From: Pedobacter sp. WC2423
GTDB taxonomy: Bacteria > Bacteroidota > Bacteroidia > Sphingobacteriales > Sphingobacteriaceae
DNA length: 64,000 nt
Assembly: GCF_040822065.1 (NCBI RefSeq)
Contig: NZ_CP162005.1
Span: forward strand, 248,001-312,000
Direction: 5' to 3'
Below are positions 14,301 to 20,316 of the stretch, one piece after another. The translations under genes and the position numbers were made by a program. The stretch's first letter is position 1, and each line of letters opens with the position of its first letter. Below the pieces are notes generated by a model. That model ran no database searches and was not told where the DNA came from. It saw nothing but the letters and a program-made list of their open reading frames with translations.

Positions 14301-17300
14301 GGGGAGATCGAAAATGTATTACAACAAAATGAAGGGGTAAAACATGCGGTGGTTTTAGTTAAATCTGATGACCGCGGGCATAAACAACTGGTGGGTTATA
14401 TTGTACCGGAAGGTTCCTTTGATAAAGGTTTGCTGATCGCTTATCTGAAAGATCGTTTACCGGATTATATGGTTCCTGCATTATGGGTGTCTCTTGATCA
14501 GCTTCCTTTAACCAGCAATGGTAAAGTAGACAAGAAAATGTTGCCTGAGCCGGATATCAGTACTTTACTGACGGAAAGTTATGAATCGCCACGTACACTG
14601 GCAGAACAGGCGCTGGTAGAAATCTGGCAGGACCTGCTTCGTCTGGAACAGGTTGGTATTCATGACAATTTCTTTGAATTGGGTGGAGACTCCATTATTA
14701 CGATCCAGGTAGTAAGCCGGGCAAAAAGAGCTGGTTATGAATTCCAGCCAAAAGACTTATTTGTACAGCAAACTATTGCCGGATTATCTAAGTTACTGCA
14801 AGAAAGAGCGCATGTTATTTCTTACGCAGAAGAGGGCTTCCTTACGGGTAGCAGTGGATTATTGCCTATTCAGCAATGGTACTTTGATTTGGAAACTCCT
14901 GCTGTATCGCACTTTAATCAGCATGTGTTATTAACGGTCTCCAAGCAGATAGATCCAGCTGTAATCTCTGATGCGGTATTACAGCTGGCTGATTATCATG
15001 ATGCGTTAAGGTTTACTTATACTAAAAATGAGAACCATTGGGAGCAAGCTTACGGAAGTTATACCGGGGCACTGGAAACGATAGATCTGGGAGAAATGAC
15101 CACTGCTGATGCAGCTGCTGCAATCAAACAATTTGGCCAGGAGGCGCAATGCAGCCTTGATATTGAACAGGGAATCATTTTCCGGAGTTTATTGTTTTTA
15201 ACTCCGGAAAATGATCAGGATAACCGTTTGTTACTTCTTGTACATCACCTTGCAGTAGACGGAGTTTCATGGCGAATTTTACTGGAAGACCTTGGATTGC
15301 TGATCAAACAGCCGGGCAAAAATGCAGTATCTGTTCTGGGCAGTAAAAGTGCTTCGTACCGTCAATGGTATCAGGCATTGGAAGGCTATGGAAAAACGAT
15401 CTCCAAACAACATGTCTACTGGACGGAGGTTGCAGCACATTATGTTCCGTTGCCAGAAGACCATGACTATACTGCGCGTTTAACGCTGAATGATATGGGT
15501 ACTAAAGTGACCAGGCTGAATAGTACAGTTACACAGCGGTTATTGCAGGAGGTATTACAGGTTTATCATGCAGAAATCAATGACGTGCTTTTAAGTGCAC
15601 TGGCTGTAGCTTTATCAAAATGGAGTGGTATTTCACGAATTTCTATCGGCCTGGAAGGGCACGGACGCGAAGATATTATGGCTGGTATTGATACCAGCCG
15701 CACTGTAGGCTGGTTTACAAATCTTTATCCTGTATCCCTGGAAACAGATTCAGGCAGAGATATCGGGTATGCGCTGAAATCAGTTAAAGAACAATTAAGA
15801 AAAATACCAGCAAAAGGAATTGGCTTTGGTGTATTGAAATATATAGAGAAGTTACCTGCGCTGCAAGGGCAAGGTTCCTGGAACATTGTATTCAACTACC
15901 TTGGACAGCTGGATAACCTGGTCAGTGAAAAGGGAGAAATCGGAATGGCTAATGAACAGGCCGGTGACAGCGTTTCAGCAGATTATCCGGCTACCGATAA
16001 ATTGTCTGTCAATACGATGATTCAGGGTGGTGAATTGTTATTTGACTGGAGTTATAGTACCAAACATTATGAAGAAGCCAATATTGATATACTCGTTGAT
16101 TTGTACATGGAGCAATTGCAGAATCTGATCAGCCATTGCGCTGAACAGGTTTCTCCAGCCTTTACGCCCTTTGATTACGGGCTGAATGATTTGGTTACTG
16201 TAAACGAACTGGACAAGTTTCTGGAAGAGAATTATCAGGGTGCACCAAGAAAAGCACAACTGGAAAGTCTGTATCGTTTAGGCGGTTTACAGGAAGGAAT
16301 GTTGTTCCATGAGTTGTATAACGAACAGGGGGCATTTACAGAACAGCTTTCCTGTGACCTGATGAACTTACAAACAGACAAATTTATCCGGAGCTGGGAG
16401 ATCCTGATTAAGCAACATAGTATTTTAAGGACAGGTTTTTACCACGATGTATTCTCGATCCCTATACAATGTGTTTATCAAGAGGCCGCGCTTTCATCAA
16501 CGCTGCTGGATTATCGCGGCAAGAGTACAGCGGAGCAGGAAAAAGCGATAGCAGAATTTGAGCAGGCTGACCGCCTTAAAGGATTTGATCTGAAAGCAGC
16601 CCCACTGATGAGAATCTGTCTGATCCGGCTTTCTGATACGCAATACAGAATGCTTTGGAGTTTCCATCATATTCTGCTGGATGGCTGGTCTGTTCCTGTG
16701 TTGTTAGCTGAATTGTTTGCTAATTATGAACAATTAGAGGCAGAAAAACCTGTAGAAGAGCAACCAGCAGACCGATATGAAGATTATATCCGTTTTATCG
16801 AAAAGCAGGACAAAGAACAAACCGCAGGTTACTGGCGAAATTATCTGGCACCAGTAGAAGAAGGCTGTTTGCTTCCTTTTGTAAGCGCAACAGCAGACCG
16901 TACCCGCGGAGTTGGGATGAACGAAAGTATCATCACGTTTGATGCGGTGATGACTGAACAGATTTCAACTTATGCGAAACAACAACATTTAACGGTTAAT
17001 TCTCTGATGCAAGGGGTGTGGGCTTATCTTTTATACTGCTACACCGGTCGTACTGAAGTAATTTATGGAGTTACTGTGTCGGGCCGTCCTGAAGATTTGC
17101 CAGGTATCGAAAGAAAAGTGGGCATGTATATCAATACGTTGCCTCTTTATATCAGCGTGGATCTGTCAATGGATATCAATACCTGGTTGCAGAAAATACA
17201 ACAGGGTCAACTGGAAAGCAGGGAGTATCAATATACTACCCTGAATGATATTCAGCGCCTGACAAATATTAAAGGTGACCTTTTTGATACGTCTATTGTG

Positions 17301-20258
17301 TTCCAGAACTATCCTGTGAGTGAATCTGATCTGCAAAAAGGCGGAGAACTTGAAGTCAGTGATCTTGTGGTGCATCCGCAGACCAATTATCCGCTCACCA
17401 TTAACGTGATTACGGGCAGAGAGACTAGCCTGCTGTTTGTTCATAATGATGAATTGCTGGATACACAGGCTGTTGACAGGATGATGGGCCATTTTAAACA
17501 AGTGCTGTTGCAGCTGGTGGAAAAAGGAGTGAAGACCTGGAAAGAAGTCGAATTGATGACCGCTCAGGAAGCGGAGCAATTGCTGGTTACTTTTAACAAT
17601 AAAGTTGTTGCTTATCCAGCTGCACAGACTTTAGTTGGGCTGTTCATCGGGCAGGCAGCTACTACGCCTGATGCTCCGGCAATAGTTTTTGAACAGAACA
17701 CCTGGTCTTACCGCAAGCTGGATGAAGCATCCGGGAAACTGGCTAATTATCTGCGTAGTAAAGGCGTAAAAACTGATACGCTGGTTCCGGTTTTTCTGGA
17801 AAGATCGGCAGAAATGGTAGTTGCTATTTTGGGTGTGATGAAAGCCGGTGGTGCTTATGTGCCGCTGGACACGACTTATCCGGCAGAAAGAATCAGTTAT
17901 ATACTGAGAGATACCAAGGCGTTGATGGTGATTACTACGGCAGATATCAGCAGCCGGATTTATACCATATCGGATATCCCGCTGGTATTGCTTGACCAGG
18001 ATATTGCAATCATTGACAGGTATCCGGTTGCGATCGCAGCAGGAGAAGTAAAACCAGGGGATCTGGCTTATGTGATTTATACTTCCGGTTCTACCGGACA
18101 GCCAAAAGGGGTAATGGTGGAGCATGCAGGAATGCTGAATCACCTGTATGCCAAAGTGAATGACCTGCAGCTGAATGCAGAAAGTGTGGTTGCTTTTACA
18201 GCTTCGTATACTTTTGATATCTCCGTGTGGCAGATCTTTTCGGCGCTCTTAAGCGGAGGGCATACCATTATTTATCCTTCACAATTGTTGTTACAACCTG
18301 CAGCATTGCTGGACAAAGTAGAAGAAAACGAGGTAACTATTTTAGAATTGGTTCCTTCTTACCTGGCTGCTGTTCTGCGGGAAGAGCTGACCACTAAGCT
18401 GGAAAAACTGCAATATCTGCTGGTTACCGGAGAAACGGTTAGCCAGCCATTGCTTGCGCAATGGTTCGGACATCCTGATTTTGGGCGTATCCCGGTAGTG
18501 AATGCTTATGGGCCTACAGAGGCTTCGGATGATATCTGTCACTATATAATGCATGAAACTCCTGCGCAGATTAATATTCCGCTGGGTAGTCCGATACAGA
18601 ATTTGCAGGTTTATGTATTGAATAATGAATTGAATCTTTGTCCGGTTGGCGTGACTGGTGAAATCTGCGTAGCAGGAATCGGGGTTTCCAGAGGGTATTT
18701 AAACCGTCCTGATTTGACTGCTGCCAAATTTATTTCCAATCCTTTTCATGCAGCAGGCAAAATGTACCGTACAGGTGATCTTGGCCGCTGGCTGGCTGAT
18801 GGAAATATCGAATACCTTGGTCGTATGGATGATCAGGTGAAAGTACGCGGATTCCGTATTGAGCTTGGAGAGATTGAAAATGTATTGCAACAATATGAAG
18901 AGATCAATCAGGCAGTTGTAGTGGTTAAAGATGATGCAAGCGGAAATAAACGTCTGGTAGCTTATCTGGCCACAAAACCAGCATATGACAAAGATTCAAT
19001 GCTGAACTGGTTAAAAGGAGTTTTACCGGAATATATGGTGCCTTCATTTTTTATCACACTTGCAGAACTTCCATTAACGCCTAACGGAAAGATAGACAAG
19101 AAAGCACTGCCTGATCCGGATACCAATGAATTGCTGACTACTGCATATGTAGCGCCGAATAATCATTTACAGGAAAAACTGGCGGAGATCTGGCAACATA
19201 TGCTGGGCATCCCAAGAATCGGTATCCATGATAATTTCTTTGAACTTGGTGGCCTTTCACTGCTGGTGATTGGTTTGGTTTCTGTAATTAAAAAGGAAAT
19301 TGGCGTGAAAGTTCAGGTAAAGGATATTTTCAGTTATCCTACCATAGATCAGCTTGCTGAAGTTATTCATCTGCGCAAAGAAGAGCTCAAAGAAAATACA
19401 GCAGCACAGTTTGATGCCCAAAGCTACAGTGATCATATCGTCTTATTGAATGATGGCCCGGTTTCATTCCCTGTATTTATGCTGCCGGGAGCGGCCGGGG
19501 TTTGTGAAGTGTACAGTGCTTTAGGACAGGCGCTTAATGAAACCTGTGCCCTTTATGGATTGCAGATGCCCGGAGTATTTGAAGGAGAAACTCCTGAACA
19601 AGAGCTGACTATGATTGCTACCCGTAATATTGCATGGATGAAAGAAGTGCAGCCTGCCGGCCCTTACCGTTTTATCGGACACTCATTGGGAGGAATCATG
19701 ATTCACGAAATGACCAAACAACTGGAAGCCGCTGGAGAACAGGTACAGACAGGAATTATTCTGGATAAAGACACCACTACGGAAAGTTCATTTCATGAAG
19801 ATGATGATAATGGGGAAACACTTTTCAGACTGGCTATGCTGGTATTTGAATTGGGAAGTATCGTCACTAAACCTTATCCTGAGTGGATCTGGAAATTGAA
19901 AGCGGGATTTTCTTTAGCAGACAGAGAAAAAATAATGCCGGTAATTACTTCAATTGTAATGGAGAACCTTGGAAATAACAAGCATTATACCAGTTTTATT
20001 TTAAGGATACTGACCCTGGTGATCAGTAATGCTTTTCTGGAATATACAGTGACGGAGCAGATTAATGCGAGCCTTTTAATTGTAAAAGCAGAAGAAACCC
20101 TATGGGAGGAAAATAGCGGAAGCCTTGGCTGGGAAGCCTTTGCAACTACAACGCAGGCTATTACTATGCCCGGAGATCACGATTCACTGGTAGGAAATGC
20201 TCATGTACAGATATTGGCAGCTGAATTAACGGCATACTTGCAACAATTTAAGGGGTAA
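2328..20258 (+). CDS. Four-module nonribosomal peptide synthetase with terminal thioesterase
   Basis: 5976 residues. Order: TubC-like N-terminal docking domain (1-60); C1 (HHISSDG at 214); A (about 544-1030); carrier Ser1079; E1 (HHLVIDG at 1263); C2 (HHMLLDG at 1740); A (about 2058-2560); carrier Ser2605; E2 (HHLVVDV at 2789); C3 (HHVLLDG at 3263); A (about 3585-4078); carrier Ser4122; E3 (HHLAVDG at 4306); C4 (HHILLDG at 4780); A (about 5105-5598); carrier Ser5644 (GGLS); thioesterase with Ser5786 (GHSLGG), probable Asp5813 and His5951. Carriers ahead of E domains are GGDS, as is usual. Pocket codes read by eye: DAFWIAGTFK (near the Val code), DIWELTADDK, DAWFLGNVVK (Leu code), DIWELTADDK. 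C2-C4 follow E domains and so should be DCL type. Expected tail: D-Val, D-X, D-Leu, L-X, then release or cyclization by the TE. Domain calls are secure; substrates other than Leu are inference. Confidence 0.97.
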   Translation: MPNFNLIDVVELLNKANNVGIKITLDDDRLKIKMHKDQVIDSSLMDELKLRKEHLITYFKKHSAATVIADENKIVPFKRGTIKHIPLSSGQERLWFLDQLEGSTAYHIPTVLRLKGKLDKKVLESALREVVNRHEVLRTVILTEDGKPYQHILPANKWKLSVIDSPLYRKDPNALRTGIKELTDAPFNLAADHMLRAYLFVLEEEEFVLSVTMHHISSDGWSLGIIVNELIEGYNAGIEKRQVQLPQLDIQYADYAVWQREQVSEQVEKFHLDYWKKKLNDVTTLFLPADYPRPAVQSSKGAVIEFVMDLALAEKLNVLSRKHDSTLFMTLLTAFKVLLYRYTGQHDICVGTPTAGRTQQELEGLVGFFVNTLALRSDLGENPSFEALLQQVKDTTLNAYQHQDLPLEKIVETVVKERDLSRNPLFQVCFTLLNIPGDGDLKLQDVVLSAEPMEQTKVQFDFTLTLRETAEGFSGAIEYCTDLYREETISRMVVHFKQLLEAIVETPAERISNLRMLDAAEKEQLLFSFSAADSLLKPDGATVLDHFSAQVEATPDAIAIVFEDRSMTYKELDEQANQLAHYLQVKGVTTETLVPVCLSRSLEMMTGILGILKAGAAYVPIDPEYPDTRISYILTDTAASVIIADNSSKAKLIQLADHVEVILLDQDWQQIGAHSKRPLNLSLTAENLAYIIYTSGSTGMPKGVLVMHGNIVSLVKNVTYVSLSKEDVLLSTGSPSFDATTFEYWSMLLNGGRLILCPENKLLDSSLLKEEIRIHGVTKMWFTSSWFNQLIDTDISVFDGLSVIMAGGEKLSDKHVSKIKDTYPDIQLINGYGPTENTTFSLTYTIDNRGSIPIGRPLDNRTVYILDHYLNPVPAGVRGEIYLGGAGLSRGYLNRPELTAEKFVANPFSEGEMLYRTGDLGCWLPDGNVEFLGRIDDQVKIRGYRIELGEIESALENSGLVKQAVVLAKADQLGNKRLIGYVVPAHVFDRDQFMTYLKDKLPEYMVPAWWIPLTEMPLTANGKTDKKALPEPSDILVSSNAYAAPRNLMEQTIADIWQDLLSVPQVGIYDNFFELGGDSIITIQAVSRAKRAGYELQPKDLFIYQTIEKLSALLLARKNSEITAEQGKLSGIAGLLPIQQWFFEQTGPFPSHFNQHILLTIDKDTDVGALSDAVTQLVEFHDALRFSYASGTNGWEQIYGHEAGQLEIADLQQLPAEELSKAIEDNCERIQGSLAIEKGVLFKAVLLLTPATENNHRLLFVSHHLVIDGVSWRILLEDLRLLLLHPGEPAAIVLGHKSSSYRQWYSALEEYGQRGRLLIQQAYWENARTEYYPLRTEKESDGGLTLADTTSYTVSLDQATTKRLLQDSPRAYHTEINDILLGALALTLSAWNSNSKVSIGLEGHGREDIAEGIDTSRTIGWFTSMYPILLEVEESQDLGSLLKSVKEQLRLVPDKGIGYGVLKYINKVSSLSGKEPWDIIFNYLGQMDNVVGTEDLLDGANENSGTDVHETYPVREKLSLNSIVQGGKLAITWTYSTQYFTEQGIQTLSDSYVSNLEKLIAHCADKPYASFTPSDYNLGGEITNEELDNFLEEDYKGSPRHTNIESIYRLSGLQEGMLFHSIYDGQAGAYIEQFTGELLNLDIPAFLKSWEYLLHHHSILRTGFYYDRFSVPIQCVYREVALPVTLLDYSGLDEEAKNQAIITYEADSKLKGFDFETAPLISITLTRLDDKRHRLLWNFHHMLLDGWSIPVLLEKLLMAYEALFAGDPLPVISKDSYEDYIRYTERRDQEQEMLYWSNYLKGVNEGCLLPFVNTTVNRNKGIGVYRELPFRLDAASSAKLFHFAQRNRVTTNTLIQGVWAYLLYRYTGRPDVIFGVTVSGRPEDLPGVERAIGMYINTLPLYTSVDITAGIAQWLQELQMNQLQSREYQHTPLNVTQRWAKVEGDLFDSLIVFENYPPSKVVEGSSGYLELENAAMQEQTNYPLSLIVSAGEELGIMFSYNSSLLEKNYVEAIAGHCEQVLQQLLIHETDTLAAIELLNAKESEQLLKTFNHTDHVYPQEQTAIDIFEAQVLNYPLSPAIVFEDTVYTYQELDERANQLAGYLRSKGVVIDTLVPVCLERSAEMAVAILGVLKAGGAYVPIDPGYPDERISFMLEDTNASVVVTSSDLKTSIGAFASADTILLDTDWDKISTWAVTVPLNPAKPGDLAYVIYTSGSTGKPKGVMVEHAGMLNHLYAKINDLQLTAETVVAFTASYTFDISVWQLFSALLCGGKTVIYSSAKILEPAMLIDAVETDGITILELVPSYLSAVLQEHTMAHLNKLSYLLVTGEAVSQPLLALWFAHPNYGRIPVVNAYGPTEASDDICHHIMHEAPSRINVPVGKPVQNMRIYVLSSGDQLCPVGVPGEICVAGIGVSRGYLNRADLTASRFVPTPFESTGRMYRTGDLGRWLPDGTVEYLGRMDDQVKIRGFRIELGEIENVLLQHDAILQAAVIVKTDESGNKRLVAYVVTEGDFDREATVSWLKNHLPEYMVPGLFVAMDELPLTGNGKIDRKGLPDPDMGSLQTGTYTAPRNEQETILAKIWQELLHIPKVGIYDNFFELGGDSIITIQVVSRARRAGFSLHPRDLFVHQTIAGLSASLLTEAESAASGEQGLLEGESGLLPIQQHYFESGATEISHYNQDVLLSIGKNVPAEVVSAAISQLVATHDVLRFSYEQTADGWKQVYSNYAGALEICDLRHIPAEDLPVVIAEHNAQYQTSLELTKGAVLRTVLLLTPDTELKNRLLLVVHHLVVDVVSWRILLEDLELLLSKESMAPYKTASYRQWYQALVTYGARQSVQQQRRYWEHTVAAAQPMRTIQEWSGILTGADIEQHSVVLDEALTRQLLQDVPRAYHTVINDVLLTALALTLTQWNAHTQVIIGLEGHGREDFIPGIDISRTVGWFTNLYPVMLSVAADADYGSHLKNIKEQLRQIPDKGLGFGVLKYIDRVPSLQGDDPWQVEFNYLGQLDNLVQEEENTYLSGATEATGSSTAESYPVRELLSVNSMIQGGELRMNWSYSNRHFTADALTEIADSYLENLKNLITHAVDVELPVSTPSDYNLGEEITNEELDKFLDATYNGAPRRLQLESMARLSGLQEGMLFHSLYDDQAGAYSKQFSCILVKPDIDAFVQSWYGILKRHSILRSGFNYNEFKIPVQCVYHEVKIPVEILDCSQLNSVEQEQYVLDYEAADLKKGFDFTAAPLMRICFIKLDNERYYMLWSHHHVLLDGWSMPIVMEELLTNYENLVSGKPMPVLAADRYEDYIRYIERQDKEQATAYWRNYLDGLEEASLLPFVTNLSDRTKSHSGYGEEIFQLDAGFTARLTNYAQQNRVTINTLMQGVWSYLLYCYTGRKDVAFGVVVSGRPENLAGVESAVGMYINTLPLHGKIDLTQDFAAALQQIQSEQLESRAYQYNSLSEIQRLSGIKGDLFDTLLVFENYPVSETLNTKPWKLQIENVSSEEHTNYPLSVIIMAGKQIDFLLSHNNLISQHYVKAIAHHFKTILEQIASAVKPLKIGELNLLTAGEQQQILYDFNAKNISLLPSESVVELFALAAAAQVDHPAVITGTDTMSYRELNEQSSCFAHYLRKKGVTKGTLVPVCQERSADIIVTMLAILKAGGAYVPIDPGYPADRIQYMLADTGADLLICNAKISVALGSIKGLEFIHPEDLTAELKQYPVTAPLIHVGLEDLVYVIYTSGSTGQPKGVKITHAGLSNLINWHHERYHLTRDSKTTTAAGVGFDAFGWEIWPALSIGAVLYVVDDEQRLSPSGLVDYYIEQGITHSFLSTILIPEFIEASRNRASALKYLLAGGDKLAAVNVDGLSYKIINNYGPTENSVVTTSYELSAEYSETAPPIGIPVSHTQLYILNAANKISPVGVPGELCISGVGLATGYLNRDLLTEEKFVTNPFNTNYGGRMYRSGDLACWLPDGNIEYLGRIDDQVKIRGYRIELGEIENVLQQNEGVKHAVVLVKSDDRGHKQLVGYIVPEGSFDKGLLIAYLKDRLPDYMVPALWVSLDQLPLTSNGKVDKKMLPEPDISTLLTESYESPRTLAEQALVEIWQDLLRLEQVGIHDNFFELGGDSIITIQVVSRAKRAGYEFQPKDLFVQQTIAGLSKLLQERAHVISYAEEGFLTGSSGLLPIQQWYFDLETPAVSHFNQHVLLTVSKQIDPAVISDAVLQLADYHDALRFTYTKNENHWEQAYGSYTGALETIDLGEMTTADAAAAIKQFGQEAQCSLDIEQGIIFRSLLFLTPENDQDNRLLLLVHHLAVDGVSWRILLEDLGLLIKQPGKNAVSVLGSKSASYRQWYQALEGYGKTISKQHVYWTEVAAHYVPLPEDHDYTARLTLNDMGTKVTRLNSTVTQRLLQEVLQVYHAEINDVLLSALAVALSKWSGISRISIGLEGHGREDIMAGIDTSRTVGWFTNLYPVSLETDSGRDIGYALKSVKEQLRKIPAKGIGFGVLKYIEKLPALQGQGSWNIVFNYLGQLDNLVSEKGEIGMANEQAGDSVSADYPATDKLSVNTMIQGGELLFDWSYSTKHYEEANIDILVDLYMEQLQNLISHCAEQVSPAFTPFDYGLNDLVTVNELDKFLEENYQGAPRKAQLESLYRLGGLQEGMLFHELYNEQGAFTEQLSCDLMNLQTDKFIRSWEILIKQHSILRTGFYHDVFSIPIQCVYQEAALSSTLLDYRGKSTAEQEKAIAEFEQADRLKGFDLKAAPLMRICLIRLSDTQYRMLWSFHHILLDGWSVPVLLAELFANYEQLEAEKPVEEQPADRYEDYIRFIEKQDKEQTAGYWRNYLAPVEEGCLLPFVSATADRTRGVGMNESIITFDAVMTEQISTYAKQQHLTVNSLMQGVWAYLLYCYTGRTEVIYGVTVSGRPEDLPGIERKVGMYINTLPLYISVDLSMDINTWLQKIQQGQLESREYQYTTLNDIQRLTNIKGDLFDTSIVFQNYPVSESDLQKGGELEVSDLVVHPQTNYPLTINVITGRETSLLFVHNDELLDTQAVDRMMGHFKQVLLQLVEKGVKTWKEVELMTAQEAEQLLVTFNNKVVAYPAAQTLVGLFIGQAATTPDAPAIVFEQNTWSYRKLDEASGKLANYLRSKGVKTDTLVPVFLERSAEMVVAILGVMKAGGAYVPLDTTYPAERISYILRDTKALMVITTADISSRIYTISDIPLVLLDQDIAIIDRYPVAIAAGEVKPGDLAYVIYTSGSTGQPKGVMVEHAGMLNHLYAKVNDLQLNAESVVAFTASYTFDISVWQIFSALLSGGHTIIYPSQLLLQPAALLDKVEENEVTILELVPSYLAAVLREELTTKLEKLQYLLVTGETVSQPLLAQWFGHPDFGRIPVVNAYGPTEASDDICHYIMHETPAQINIPLGSPIQNLQVYVLNNELNLCPVGVTGEICVAGIGVSRGYLNRPDLTAAKFISNPFHAAGKMYRTGDLGRWLADGNIEYLGRMDDQVKVRGFRIELGEIENVLQQYEEINQAVVVVKDDASGNKRLVAYLATKPAYDKDSMLNWLKGVLPEYMVPSFFITLAELPLTPNGKIDKKALPDPDTNELLTTAYVAPNNHLQEKLAEIWQHMLGIPRIGIHDNFFELGGLSLLVIGLVSVIKKEIGVKVQVKDIFSYPTIDQLAEVIHLRKEELKENTAAQFDAQSYSDHIVLLNDGPVSFPVFMLPGAAGVCEVYSALGQALNETCALYGLQMPGVFEGETPEQELTMIATRNIAWMKEVQPAGPYRFIGHSLGGIMIHEMTKQLEAAGEQVQTGIILDKDTTTESSFHEDDDNGETLFRLAMLVFELGSIVTKPYPEWIWKLKAGFSLADREKIMPVITSIVMENLGNNKHYTSFILRILTLVISNAFLEYTVTEQINASLLIVKAEETLWEENSGSLGWEAFATTTQAITMPGDHDSLVGNAHVQILAAELTAYLQQFKG

Positions 20259-20264
20259 GAAAAC

Positions 20265-20290
20265 TATAGCCCGCCGTAAGGCGGGCTATA
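20265..20290 (+). terminator. Perfect 11-bp GC-rich hairpin between NRPS and exporter
   Basis: TATAGCCCGCC pairs perfectly with GGCGGGCTATA around a GTAA loop, 6 bp after the synthetase stop codon. No strong T run follows (TACTAAC), so it may be a leaky terminator, attenuator or mRNA-stabilising hairpin that sets exporter expression relative to the synthetase rather than a full stop. Confidence 0.7.
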
Positions 20291-20316
20291 TACTAACAAT
20301 TTATAAAACAATTTAA

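Noticed and set aside
17166..18143. Long minus-strand frames (137 and 170 codons) inside the NRPS
   Set aside because: They mirror codon usage of the real synthetase frame and show no domain.
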